Origin: Paulinella micropora | Lineage: Eukaryota; Cercozoa; Imbricatea; Euglyphida; Paulinellidae | DNA: 64,000 bases | Assembly: GCA_019918135.1 (NCBI GenBank) | Contig: WBZZ01001327.1 | Span: 37,501-101,500 of the forward strand | Reading direction: 5' to 3' | Notes under the pieces: generated by a model | Databases searched by the model: none | What the model was told of the DNA's origin: nothing | Seen by the model: the letters and a program-made list of their open reading frames with translations, nothing else | Shown here: positions 20,111-31,139 of the stretch, in pieces | Layout of the letters: each line of letters begins with the position of its first letter | How positions within the stretch are numbered: position 1 is the stretch's first letter | Translations under genes and position numbers: made by a program

Positions 20111-21514
20111 TCATGAGGATGTGATACAAGGGCTGGGGGTATCGCTACCCCCCCTGAAACCTCGTACTTCAATATCTCAGAGTCTATTATTTCCTCCGTC
20201 ACTCCGTCGTCAAACTTAACGTTATGGGCGGGGAATCGTTTGCGTTTCCTGACTGCGGGGGCAGACGGTTCTAGAGTAACTCCCTTTCGCATGGTGATAT
20301 CTCACTTATCCCCATAGGTGGTTTTGGCCCACTCTTCACCGAATTCCCTTGCTGGAATTTGAATGACCTTCCCGGACAATACGAGTTTAAGTTTGGATTT
20401 CCTCCCCCTCTTTCCCACTACCTTGACACTATCTGACTTACCCTTCTCCCCCTGATCTGCACCACTTGCGTTCCGCGAAGATGGTGTAGGAGGGATAAGC
20501 TGAGGAAGGTTACTGAAATCGTGATTTTCGTTATCTGAACTATTATCACTATCTAGTCCTTTCAGGTAGGGAACAGCTGGCTGTGTTATAGGTTTAGTGG
20601 GGGCATCCGGGGTACTGTTACAAACGCTAGATACATCTACGTCAGTTGAAGTAGACGAACTACCGCTTGGTCCTAGGACCCCGGAGCAAACTTTCTTCTC
20701 GGAAGGTGAATTAACAGTGGTCGGGGCAACAGGTGGTTTCGTCGATTCCCATTCGACTGAAAACATATCCCAGGAATGGATGTGGCACCAGCGGCTGTAC
20801 CTGGGGAAGCAGTGACCGGGAGTGACCTTATCAATCCGACAGTGGAAGAGGTGACTGGGTAGTAGTTGTGAAAAGCTTCTACGGGGATGACATGGCCAAT
20901 GTCGTGCCAGAGCTTCTCTGCGGCTGCCAACGATCCAGTAGGTCCCAGGTACTAGGCGTAGACCGCAGCGTCTGTCCAATCTGGGTTACAAAGGAGGTCT
21001 AGGCTGGCTTGAGGGCAATGGGGACCTGTAGCAGCCAGGTAGCCTTATCCTTGTGAATTTCCCGAAGAATGTCTCATGCATCATCAACATAGCTGGTCAG
21101 TAAATCGTAAATAAACTGCACGGTTTGTATACGTGAAAGGTTAGTATGGAGGCGAACAGTCTTGCCAGCCTTGACTTCCTCCTGAAACGTCTTGCCTGTA
21201 CGTAGAATGTCTGTACGGGAGCCTAAAATGGGATGTAGGTCCAGACAACGTCGTTTGTGCTCGTTGTATTTTGATACTGGGTCGTCGTGTCGCAACCGGT
21301 TCCACATGTAGACGTACCAGGAGTAAGCCAGGACGCAGAGCAGTAGCTGAAGAGGGCGAGGTGCAGGGGAGGAGGTGTTCTCCACTCTGTAGGTAGGGGG
21401 TGGCCCTAAAACGACAAAACCAAACACATACTGTGTTGGTTGACTGCATAGTGTGTATAAGGGCAGAGGAAGGACACAAAAATGCAACGGCAGGTGAACG
21501 GTCTGTCGAGACAT
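20029..21514 (-). pseudogene. Right-arm ORFs of foldback element E, frameshifted
   Basis: Minus-strand fragments 21074-21514, 20673-20930, 20302-20979 and 20029-20292 together correspond to the left-arm ORF and then extend beyond it. The extension includes a Ser/Thr/Pro-rich part (SGSSSTSTDVDVSSVC), KSDSVKVVGKRGRKSKLKL and EFGEEWAKTTYGDK with a stop at 20302. A further ATG just after it opens MRKGVTLEPSAPAVRKRKRF. The KRGRKSKL segment resembles an AT-hook or nuclear localisation signal. At least two frame breaks and one stop (near 21000) indicate decay. Confidence 0.5.
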
Positions 21515-22241
21515 ATGTGTTTTTGGTTACCACTGTCCTAATACGTTGTTTTATAGCCACTCCTGAAGGAGAGGGTCTTTCCAAATCGATCTGTGCACAG
21601 AACACACCAACTCTGTGTGCCACGGTGTAGTTTTCTCTTGAATGGAAAAAAATTCGAATTGTGAGTTTGTTTACAACTCTTCAAGTATGCAGATACAACG
21701 AACTCTTAATAAGAACACTATGGCTGCTTTGAGTCCTGACTCTGGGTGAGCAGGTGAAATACAAGTAAATAGTAGAGAGGTCACTTCGTTTATTTACATA
21801 ATTTCGAACTTATTGCAGGTTTGGGTGCAACTTACGATCAAGTGTAGAACGTAGATTGTGAGGTCTCCAGTTCTCAAACGGATAGCGTCTTTTGTTTTCA
21901 AGTTAACAGTCATAAAACAGAGAGTGTCGGGTTGTTGGACTTGAAAATTCCCAAATTGATTTGGGAAGTCTCTAGGCGAAAATGACTGGAAACGGTAAAA
22001 CATTGCGTTATTCTGTGTATTTCCTTGTCCTAAAATTTACCGTAAAACGTGGTTTCACTGGCAATCAGAAAAAGGTAATATATGGAGGAAAAAGGCAATA
22101 GTCAATCTTTTCAAGGCTGAAAATATCTTTGACTTAGTCGTTTGAAATCATTCAAGTTCTGAACGGAATCGAAAACTAGTTAGTGAAGTCGAAACATTGT
22201 GCAGAGGAGAATCTAATCAACCGGTCAAAAAGAGTGTCTTA

Positions 22242-22518
22242 TTGCTGTTGACATTCAAGACAACAACAAAAATTAGTTTTTCATTTTTGTGTCAGATTTT
22301 CATTTTTGTGACAGTTTTTCATTTTTGTGACAAAAATTCAAATTTTCAAATTTAACCAGTGTAACATTTCACGAAAATTTACGATATTTTGCGGACGAAT
22401 ATAGCAGTTAATTTGAAAAATTCAAATTTTCACCCAAAATCAAAATTCCAACCAAAACTGAAATTCCAACCAAAACAGAAAAATCAATTTTTTTGGTTGT
22501 CTTGAATGTCAACAGCAA
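22242..22518 (-). mobile_element. MITE copy 2 (277 bp, TA target duplication)
   Basis: Same family as 10213-10487 in the opposite orientation, with the same ~24-bp terminal inverted repeats starting TTGCTGTTGACATTC, and flanked by TA at 22240-22241 and 22519-22520. The left arm of element E lacks it at the matching place, which gives an unoccupied-site comparison inside the same window. Confidence 0.9.
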
Positions 22519-22567
22519 TATCAACTGTAAAGGTTTTGGCCGGTCGTTAAGGTGCTCAGTCTGATAA

Positions 22568-23599
22568 GCTATTATTAGGGATGAAGCAGTTTGGTGTATA
22601 TGTGCTATGCTGTCTAGCCACAGTTGAAGACACGTTTGAGATGGGTGCCTTCAGCCAGCCCACGAAATGTTGTCGACTGCCTGCTGCACGTCGACCCTTG
22701 CACTTATCTGTTGAAGGCCTAATGAGTTCGCTAATCAAGGCTCGATAACATGTTAGACCACTATTATTAATAAAATGACCTATGATAGCTACAACACTCA
22801 ATTTCAAATAGCAGTACTACAGCTTTAATAAGAAAAGGCGCGAACAGGACGCACCGCGTAACTAGACTGGCAGGATCGTAAGTAATGGCTCTACCGACAC
22901 CGTTACTCTGATACGGCCGGTCCTCAACTATTAATTAAGATTATAGTTCCAACACACTATTATCAACTTGATTACCTGTATTTTACTCAACTTGACCACT
23001 TTAAATAAGAAAATACTTGCCACTAGTAGGGATAAGTGGGAAGCGTAAGAGGAAAATTTATGTATAATCAACCTGAATCCTGTCATTCGGCGAAGCGATG
23101 AGTGGGGGGTTACTGGTAAAGAATGAGAATGAAACTTGAAGCAGGTGAATGCGAGATGGAGTAGAAAAGAGAAAGTAAAAAAGCGCACACGCACACCAAG
23201 CAGAGCAGAAATAAGAAGAAGAGGACGCGAAAAATGATTATTAGTTGCTAATGGGCACTGAATACTGTAGATTTACTTCGCTTGTGTCTTCGCTCAGCCC
23301 GATAGATCTATGTAGAGCAGTGATGTGTCTGCGGTCCTTTTCCTCGCCTCCTTTTGATGACATTTCATCCAGTCAGATTACTGCACCGAGTTGTGCTGCA
23401 ACATCTGAGCCCTTGGCATCACTGCAAACTCGAGAGGTAGAATTCATCCAATGTTGAACTTATCCCGTAAACTTCAGATACTGTAATCAGGGACGACTGC
23501 TAGAACCACGAAGGCGCAAGGGCTGTCCAAATGAGCTGAGGATTATCGTGAAGGATTGCGACCTTTTTCGACTGCAACATATAACACACAACACACACT
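22568..23599. other. Intergenic stretch without a supported gene
   Basis: ORFs here are short, low in protein-like character and not related to neighbouring elements. The exact 5' border of element B within 23450-23600 could not be placed. Confidence 0.45.
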
Positions 23600-24669
23600 G
23601 TGAAGGAGGGCGAATGCTGTAGCTGCAGCCAGGACTCTCAGCCTTACCACCACACCAGGCATCACACCCTCCGACACCCCGACTACTCCAGCAACAGTAC
23701 CGACGACGCACCGAAATCACAGGAAACCCCACACCAGCTCTTCTCGGTTAACAAACCAGCAAACCTTAACCGAACTTCACAAACTACTGTCGACAGGCCA
23801 ACAGCCACCAGACGTCAATGGCGGCGCATCGTACATATTCTGGGCAACACTTCGGGGACAAGGGCCGTAGACACACTATGGCGCTACCACACCGACCCCA
23901 CTATGTTACAACCCCCCCCCCCCCCCCCCCCCGAAAACTTCACCGACTTCTGTGCCCTCGCCCTCAATACCGTCGGCTGGGCACGCGATCGCCTTAATAA
24001 GTATGCGTTGAAAGAAACGACCGACGACACTCTGGGAGCAATGCCCCCCAATAAAACCCTCCACCACCTATGGGACACCAATCGCACAGCGGTATACAGC
24101 AGAGCACGACAACGAACTTCTGACCAACACAGAAGCCCACCCAAGCAGCCATCACCGAGTATTACGCCAACCTGTTCCGCGCAAGGATCCCCACCGCTGA
24201 TGCCGCCCAGGCCTTGGCAATCGCCGGGGATGATTACACTTACATCCACCCCCCGGTCGCGCAACAACATAACCGTCCGGATATCTTCTTAGGAGATCGC
24301 TCCACCTACGAAACCCCCCTATCCCCCACCTTCCAAGAAGGTCACTCCGATTTGCCTATGCCTGCACATTTACCGGAATTCAGTGAGGATAAACTCCAAA
24401 GCGACTGGGGGCAACGATTATTCACCGAGTGGACCCAGGAGCGGAGCCAACAACCCCAACCTTGGACTGACAACCTCATGCAGTACACCTCCCAGTGGGC
24501 CACAGAACCGGGACGGTCTGACTACCAGCGCACCAACGATTACTACACCCGACTACACTGGGAGTCCACGGCACACCCGATACTCCTCGCCCGAGGCCTC
24601 CCGCTACACTCGAGAATCTTTGCACCGCGCCTGACCCCTCATGCATTGTCCGTCTCCTCCACGAATTAG
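23600..24669 (+). pseudogene. N-terminal region of element B, unknown, frameshifted
   Basis: Frame 23600-24292 is low-complexity with a proline run over a 21-nt poly-C tract (23912-23932). A second frame (about 24135-24669) is more protein-like: QAAITEYYANLFRARIP, then AAQALAIAGDDYTYIHPP, DIFLGDRSTYETP and EDKLQSDWGQRLFTEWTQE. It probably corresponds to the region before RNase H in element A, but I see no USP-like motifs here, so either this copy is 5' truncated or the two elements differ. Confidence 0.4.
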
Positions 24670-24770
24670 GCGGCGATGACTCTAACCCCAGCCCCCACCC
24701 ATGTATCCAACAATGGCAAACCCATCCAACGGATCCCAATGGAGTCATCCAACCCCTGGATACCGGAGCC

Positions 24771-25230
24771 GTGGCCCTCCTCCTACACCACCTCCCCCTA
24801 ACCTTGCAGCGCAAATACCGCCTAGACTCCCTTCGCCCCAAATCACGGACGGACATCGACACCGCAAGTCCCCAGAACAACCTCACTGATGCCGCTGACC
24901 CAGAGACCACAGCCATCTTCCATATTGATGGCTCTAGCTTCCCGAAGCTGGGACACGCGGGAGGGTTCGGTGCCATCCTCATGTTCCGTGAACACCTCAT
25001 TGCGATCTTCGGCTCCCATGGATACCCCACCACCAGTACGCACCAAGAAGTCGGGGCAGCTGCTATAGTCCTCCACTACATCTGCACACGCCGATGGCAC
25101 CCACAACAAACTCACGGATTTACCGACTACAAAGGCCTCGCTGACTGCCAACTAGAAGGCGAATACCAACAGTTATTTCCCGCAACGCCCATACCCCATC
25201 CTATGGGAGGCTATCGCCAGATATAAACTC
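24771..25230 (+). pseudogene. RNase H domain of element B
   Basis: The frame shows IDGSSFPKLGH (Asp 24927-24929), GGFGAILMF, STHQEVGAAA (Glu near 25047) and HGFTDYKGLADC (Asp near 25125). These are the D, E and D of an RNase HI-type active site, and each block has a clear counterpart in element A. A fourth acidic/His motif is not obvious before the frame ends at 25226. It lies immediately upstream of RT, whereas in the I and R1-like LINE groups RNase H follows RT. Confidence 0.75.
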
Positions 25231-25253
25231 ACCTATGGACACCTACAGTTGCA

Positions 25254-26333
25254 TTGGTCCCATCACATGTCGAAAACAGCTTCGAATGGCGCCATTGCCT
25301 CAACGAAGTATGCGACCGCCTCGCCAAAGAAGCCGCCCTCCTCCCCGTACAACAACTCCTGGATGACTGGAGGCAAGCCCATCCCCCAGCGCAAACAGTG
25401 ACCCCCCCTCCACTAATACCACGATACCGACTACTCCTCCCATGTGCATACACCAAACACTTCACAAAGTTGCCTCCCCAACTAATCTCTTACCCAGACA
25501 AACACCAAGCCTTCCGAGAAGCGAGGCGAGACTTCACTCTAGATGAACTCAAAACAGCCCTCACTGCCAAAAAGGGCCCGTCGTCCGGCTTGGATCAAGT
25601 TCCCCCAGCGGCACTGCGCCTGCTCTCCCAAGAAGGACAATCGTATATTTTAACATACATTAACACATGCTGGCGAGAAGGAGTCATCTCACAGGAATGG
25701 AAACCTACCCAACTAGTCCAGTTGTGGAAAGGAACAGGCACGGGGGCTAACCCTGGCGAATGGCGTCCGATCATGGTGTCCCAAGCCATCATGAACCTAT
25801 ATGCCAAAATGGTAGATCTTCGACTTCGAACCCTGATGTTGGAAGTGGAAACCATGAGCAAAACTGCCAAAGCAAACTGCCCACGAATCTCCGGCGCTGA
25901 CGAATCCAACCTCACCCTATGCCTTATCCTCTATGATGTCCGGAACGCGGCGCGGGTGACCAACCAATGCCATACACTCATCCTTACAGCGGTCGACGTA
26001 GAAAAGGCCTTCGACTCCGTAGAACTCCCAATCCTCCAAAAAGCACTGGCGACCACGGTAGCCCCCCCGGACGCATTCCCCGAACTCTACCGGTTTATCA
26101 CACATCTCTACCAAGGGACTCTAATCCACACGGGGAAAAAGGGAACCACCATCCAAGAGTCCACAACGGTCTTCCAAGAGCGGGGAACGGCCCAGGGAAG
26201 CCCGATAAGCCCCACCCCTGTTTGGCATCGTCTACGAATACCGTCAACGCCAAACATCAACCGCGCTCCCAACCGAATCCCAAAGCGGATACCAGTTCTA
26301 TGGCCACAACAGGAAGTTTAACTCATGACCTGG
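25254..26333 (+). pseudogene. Reverse transcriptase fingers and palm (element B)
   Basis: The frame reads FTLDELKTALTAKKGPSSGLDQ (fingers, with the K-x-PG-x-DG/L-D-type block), then WRPIMVSQAIMNLYAKM, AVDVEKAFDSVELP (first catalytic Asp, 25994-25996) and ERGTAQGSPISP (the G-x-x-QG-x-x-x-SP block). After SPISP the frame shifts; the correct continuation PLFGIVYEYRQRQ lies in a neighbouring frame and ends at a TGA near 26325. It resembles LINE rather than LTR-type RT. The frame before 25500 encodes a basic linker from RNase H. Confidence 0.8.
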
Positions 26334-26334
26334 A

Positions 26335-27468
26335 ATGCAGGGGCGTATCTTGACCAGGAAGGACGTGACCATTCCCCCGAAGCACATCTTCACCGATGAC
26401 GAATGGCATGCATACGGAGGCCCAGGCCCCAAATCACGATACATACAACAAACCCAAGCGGGATTCCAAAGAAGTCTACTCCAACTCGATGCCTCCGGGT
26501 TCGCCGCGTCTACCACCAAAAGCTTCACCTTGGGCATCACCGTCTACCCGAATGGCCACACCCAGGATTTTGATGTTGAACTTAAGGGGCTGGATGGCAC
26601 CACCATCCCCAGCCTAACCAAATATGAGAAGTTCCAATCACTTGGTCTATACACATCTGGACTCGACGACTATAAACTACAAATTAATGAAGCTATGAAC
26701 ACCCTTCTACTGGCCACCCAGGTAGCCCTGAACCTCAACATCTCCAACGCAAGACGACGAGAAGCACTTCGAGACCTAGTACCAGGCACTCTAGACTTCC
26801 CCCTAGGCTGGACACCACTAAATGAATCCGACGCTGACACCTTAGACCTCTTCCTCCGAGACTGCTTCCGACGCACACTCAAACTACGGGCGACCGATGT
26901 CCCGGTGGCGTACCTCTATGCGCCGCGAGGAAAATGTGGCGGCTTCGGACTCCCCCGATTCAAGGATAGAGCCAACTTACGCATGGCAACAGTATTCTTA
27001 TGGGCATTATCCTCACACGACAAATCAACACAGATAGCAGTACACTCTCATCTATGCCTTCTCCGAGACGACTTCCTCCCACACGCAGACTGGAATCCAG
27101 AGGGGAGCGATCCCAGACCCCCCTTACCCACGCAACCCCAAGCACCCCCGGACACCATAACCCCCGACCCCGAACAAAAACGTCACCCCCAGAGCCAGCA
27201 GATCCTCCAACAGCCTGCCGACCTCGGGCTCCCCCCCGCCTACCTGCATCAAGCTAGACTACCACCTACTTATGAGTGGCGCCCAGACGACGACAGTTAT
27301 CGGGAAGACCCACCCATTGGGGAGGCTTATAGTATCTACAGTCCATCCAGACGAACCAACCTCTTCATTCCCCGTGGAAGGACATCAAAGCCGACCAGCC
27401 CAGACCACCCCCCCTTCGAAACCACCCCCCCTTCGAAACCAACCTTTCCTCGACTGACATTCCCATGA
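26335..27468 (+). pseudogene. RT active-site box FTDD and thumb region (element B)
   Basis: The frame opens with a sequence containing KHIFTDDEWHAYG; FTDD at 26389-26400 is in the position of the (Y/F)xDD box and keeps both aspartates. It continues with ASGFAASTTKSFTLGI, matching the G-L/F-x-x-x-x-T-K-S segment that follows the box in LINE RTs. A thumb-like helical region follows with a typical LINE end motif (VAYLYAPRGKCGGFGLPRF). After 27120 the frame becomes proline-rich and probably disordered, ending at 27468. Confidence 0.7.
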
Positions 27469-27925
27469 ACACCTTTTAGCCAAGTCCAGATTCTCCGGCC
27501 ACCTAGGGATTGAGTGGATGTGTGCACTCCGTGCCCTTGGGATTGGCATCCAACTCAGACGGGAACTCCCTCCCCAAGACATCATACCAAGAAATGCTGC
27601 ACTCCACTCCCCATACGTGATCACAGTTCAACACCAATTCACGGGGAAAATCACACTAGCGGACAACAGCCGACAAGCCATCCTAAAGGCAAAAGCCGCC
27701 ATCAGACTCAGACCGGAACTACTGGTGTCTCCGGCATCGACTAGCCACTAACTTAAGTAAACTCACCCCAGCTCCACGATTCGCCCTCAAATGGGGCTCA
27801 GCGTCGGAAATGAGGGCAGAAACACAACGCATCTCCCACCAATACCTTAGCCCGCAAACCATCAGAGCCGACGAATCATCCTACTAACCCAATTATCCGC
27901 CGTGGAGACCCCTGCCATGCGAAGC

Positions 27926-28943
27926 GTCTGAGCACGAAACAAAGACGATGCTAAGTGCCAATTCTGCGACAAAATTGGCACCATTGACCACTACATGACC
28001 TCTATGAGCAAACTCCACCCACCGGAGTACTTACAAGCCATTAACCACCGACACGCGGCCTCCAGACAAGCCTTAAAGCAACACCTTGGACGGACCCCCG
28101 ACCTAGACGAAGCACAGCAGCCCAATCACGTGGTGGTCAGTGCCGAAGAAGGCAAACATGTCCCAATATCAGCCAGCATCGGCATCGCCCTCGCATGGAC
28201 GCGCCTTGAGGAACAGGGCGAAATATGCCGGCTAAACCGCGTACACCCAGCAGCGGCACTCACCAGCGAACTGCAAACGGAACGCCAATCCTGGAAACCA
28301 GATCTCCTCTTAACACCCCACGTTACATCCCCAAATATCTACCTTGTCGAAGCCACGACCCGAACAGACGAATGGCTAGTTAGAATAGACCAATTTAAGT
28401 ACGTAAATGCATCAAGAGCGTGTATCCGACGGCTTTGGAACAAAGACTGCAAGCGGATTGACCCCCCCTACAACCCAAAAGACCCCACCTCCCACCGGCC
28501 ACCGGGGGCAAGACCCACCTATAGAATGGCCCTTACAACCGTGGACAGCCAACTCTGCCCCCGCATACAACCCTCGAGCTATATATGAGCACCGATACCA
28601 CGCATACCAGGAAAAAATACAGGACCTCCGCCTGGGATCAACCGGCCTATGTGTGCCCAACCTGCTAATGATAGCCATAGGAGCACGAGGTTATATTCCT
28701 GCCGCGGGATATAAAGCAGTCCAAGACCACTTCTCGAAAGCACAGGCGACTGCAGTGTATCGAGACCTCACAGAACTCTGCCATGATCACATCTTAACTG
28801 TCTGGAAGCTGATGCACGCATGTCCGAAGCCGACCTCCCCCTCGAACGCCCAACCTGGAACCACATGCCAACAAACCCTCACTCCAACCACGCCCATCCA
28901 ATCCAGTGCAACCCCAAGCCCAAGCCAGCAACTCAGCACCTAG
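27926..28943 (+). pseudogene. Zinc finger and restriction-like endonuclease (element B)
   Basis: Frame 2 shows AKCQFCDKIGTIDHYM (first Cys 27956) followed by NHRHAASRQALKQHL, the C-x2-C ... H ... RH-x-x-x-x-x-L arrangement found before the endonuclease in R2-like elements. Next comes ERQSWKPDLLLTPHV (Asp 28301-28303), then NIYLVEATTRTDE (Glu 28349-28351) and QFKYVNAS: a K-P-D ... E-x-T core of the PD-(D/E)xK nuclease family. The frame shifts near 28480-28560 into 28407-28943, which ends in proline-rich sequence. A TGA near 27926 separates it from the thumb. Confidence 0.7.
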
Positions 28944-29243
28944 TGCCTCCCGCCAACCCACCACCAACCAACCATCTTACGTGCTTAGATTGGTCGTACC
29001 AACCAGAACCCCCTTATTCACCAGAGGACCAGAACGACCACCAAGCACGCCCCGACGACTTCCAACCTAGCAACAGCAAAAGGCAACAGGCGGAAACCTG
29101 CACATAGTCGACGACCCCACAGCGAAATCAACAAGATTCCGGCAACCCATACGCAAAACCAACTATTGCCTCAGGAGTATGAACGTGATCAACGAGTATC
29201 TAGTAGGACCCGACAAACCCAACGTTTGTGCCGGCCCATCCGG

Positions 29244-29250
29244 TATATAA
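29244..29250 (+). promoter_or_regulatory. TATA-like box at 5' end of element D
   Basis: CGGTATATAATGG lies about 60 nt upstream of the first TTCTACGTTAG copy (29310). It is the only TATA-like sequence in this interval, but its function is inferred from position alone. Confidence 0.35.
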
Positions 29251-29309
29251 TGGCATTACTCTATGTTCCGGTCTGTCGGTTTACCTTGGCTTGGAGAGTA
29301 CGGAGTCCC

Positions 29310-29320
29310 TTCTACGTTAG
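29310..29320 (+). promoter_or_regulatory. TTCTACGTTAG motif, copy 1
   Basis: An exact copy followed by GTATTC, with no ATG close by, unlike the four downstream copies. The following GTATTC could itself be a 5' splice donor. Confidence 0.5.
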
Positions 29321-30577
29321 GTATTCCTCATTCTACAAGTCGTTAGGAGGTTATTATACTATTAAATATTTGGTCTCGGTAACATTGGAGTCGCTAATAA
29401 AAACACAGTTGAAGGGGTAGGAAATTTTCCTCGTTACTAGGAAATTTTTGGGTCTTTCATGACTTGAGAAAATCTGCACAGATTCGAAGTTTGCGACATG
29501 GTTTATTGGGATGGAACTTGATGGTTGTTGATGGTTTTTGGTTGTTTATGGATGAATCTATGCATGGGGCATGCATTTCTTGGATTGTCTTTGGATTCTC
29601 GTGTGGTTTTTCGGGGGAGCAAGGGTTGCTATGTTTGACTCATACACATCACATGGAGGGAAGTCGTTTTTCACATGAGAACTCGGAATTTATGTTGGAA
29701 TATGGTTGCATTTATATGTATATATGTTGGGAGAGTACGTTCGATGGATTTAGTGTGTGTTTTCGAGCTTGTTGAGCGATGAGCAGGGGTCGCTGTGCTC
29801 AGCAGTCACAAGAAATACAACACGCGGGACACGCCACTCATAAATGGAATGGAAATCTTTATGCAAACATTAGTTCTATGTTTGCTGTGGATGATAAAGA
29901 CAGGATAACATGTTTTCTCACAATGAGTGCTGGAATAGAGACACAGGAATGGTATGGAAGGTGGGTGGTTCTCACGGATGTTGGAGGAGGATGGTGAGGG
30001 ACCAAGACATGTGGAAACACACCACGAGGTGGAATACAGCACGGATTCGAAGGCTTGGAGGGACGAACAATGATATGGCATGGTATATGGAGGGGTTTAT
30101 TTCGAAGGATTCAAGAGGAGGAAGACGGTCGGAGGGAGGCAATCAGACGACGTGGTGGATGACTGACATGGGAGGATTTATGCTCATTGTCAGATAAAAT
30201 TGAGGGATAGGAAGTGGCGGAAACCACAAAGGGAACATAGGGGAAACAAAGGGTGAAATTGGTTTGGAAAAAATGCAAGGAGCTTGACAAAACAGGACGA
30301 AAACAGAGAAGACATCATGGCGCAAAATTCCGAGTGGAAAACCACGCTTTTTGTGGAAGACGACCTTTTGGGGTGACGAAGACAAAAAGAAGGCAGCCTT
30401 TTCAAGGGATTTTGCGGGCTTTTTACCAAGGGTGGAATACTGCACATATCGGCCATATCAGTACCCTTTAAGTCCTTATTTTCCTTTTTCGCACTAAGTG
30501 CGTAGAGTGAGAAGCTCAGAGGGAAGTATAGAGTGTGGAAATAAGGAAGGCATGGGCTAGATGACACAGGATATCAT
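29321..30577. other. Leader-like stretch of element D without a supported gene
   Basis: About 1.25 kb between the first and second motif copies. The ORFs present are short and not similar to ORFs A-C. It could be an intron or an untranslated leader. Confidence 0.4.
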
Positions 30578-30588
30578 TTATACGTTAG
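30578..30588 (+). promoter_or_regulatory. TTATACGTTAG motif, copy 2 (before ORF A)
   Basis: It differs from TTCTACGTTAG at one position and ends 14 nt before the ATG of ORF A at 30603. Confidence 0.5.
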
Positions 30589-30602
30589 GTGTTCGACATC
30601 AG

Positions 30603-31091
30603 TATGGATTCGGCAGATGAAAGGAAAGATGATGGTGGAAAGGGGGAGAGACAAGAAAAGAGAGGAAGGAAGGAAGGGGGAAAAGTGGATCAAGAGAAGA
30701 AGAGCTATTGGAAAGATGCATATCTGGAGGAGGAGAATTTTCCGGAGTCGGAACTATGGAACGAGGATGAGATGCGTATTGGAAGAAACATATATATTCA
30801 AGTGGAAGACACGTGGAAGCTATACAAGGCACGTATGGAGAGGATCAAGGCTTGGAGCAAGGGGATGAGAGACAGAGGAAGATTGAAGAATTGGAAAAAG
30901 AGGCTGGGACGAACAAACAGATATACGAGACATTGTGGGGTTTGGCGAGACAGAGACGTCGGAGATACTTGAAAACTCGATATGATCAAGCTTCTCGGGT
31001 GCTTGAGTCATTGGCGTTTAACCCTGACGAGGAGGAAGAAATGGAAGAACGTTGCAAAAGTAAGCGACAACGAACTAACTACTTGTCGTAG
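30603..31091 (+). pseudogene. Element D ORF A, basic/acidic helical protein, one frameshift
   Basis: ATG at 30603. The first frame gives an acidic/basic disordered start, then YWKDAYLEEENFPESELW and MRIGRNIYIQVEDTWKLYKA. Near 30860 the coding frame moves to the one ending at 31091, with QRKIEELEKEAGTNKQIYE, LWGLARQRRRRYLKTRYDQA and a basic end (CKSKRQRTNYLS). It is paralogous to ORF B: both share W-x-x-x-x-EEE, an (E/M)-(K/R)-IG-(K/R)-(D/N)-IY block, a +MER(M/I) block, a CGL/WGL...R-R-x-R-Y block and a short basic C-terminus. Unknown function; perhaps a nucleic-acid-binding protein. Confidence 0.5.
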
Positions 31092-31122
31092 GATGGTAGA
31101 GGAGGGAATACCTCTGATTGCA

Positions 31123-31133
31123 TTCTACGTTAG
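31123..31133 (+). promoter_or_regulatory. TTCTACGTTAG motif, copy 3 (before ORF B)
   Basis: Exact copy, 31 nt after the stop of ORF A and 6 nt before the ATG at 31140. Confidence 0.6.
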
Positions 31134-31139
31134 GTCTTA

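Larger units (their letters stand above)
18404..22567. mobile_element. Foldback element E (4.16 kb, ~1.7-2.2 kb inverted arms)
   Basis: The left end TTATCAGACTGAGCA (18404) is matched inverted at the right end (...CTCAGTCTGATAA, 22567). The similarity continues inward: AACGACCGGC, TTTTTGACCGG, TCTCCTCTGCAC, TTTCGACTTCAC and ACTAGTTTTCGATT appear in both arms in mirror order. Each arm carries a related ORF reading towards the centre (left 19448-20040, right 21514-20302). The right arm has a MITE inserted at 22242. The arms have clearly diverged, so this is an old structure rather than a recent duplication. No transposase domain recognised. Confidence 0.65.
23600..29165 (+). mobile_element. LINE-like element B: RNase H - RT - zinc finger - restriction-like endonuclease
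   Basis: The domain order on the plus strand is: unknown N-terminal region (23600-24669), RNase H (24850-25230), reverse transcriptase with fingers/palm (25500-26330) and the FTDD box (26389), a post-RT thumb region (to 27200), a C-x2-C ... H zinc finger (27956), and a PD-(D/E)xK-type endonuclease (28290-28400). The single RT of LINE type plus a C-terminal restriction-like endonuclease places it with R2-like non-LTR retrotransposons; RNase H before RT is unusual. Several frameshifts and stops make this copy non-functional. It is related to element A by its RNase H. Confidence 0.75.

Noticed and set aside
29464..29775. 103-aa ORF in the leader of element D
   Set aside because: Rich in Trp, Phe, Gly and Met without pattern, no relation to ORFs A-C, and no motif copy at its start.
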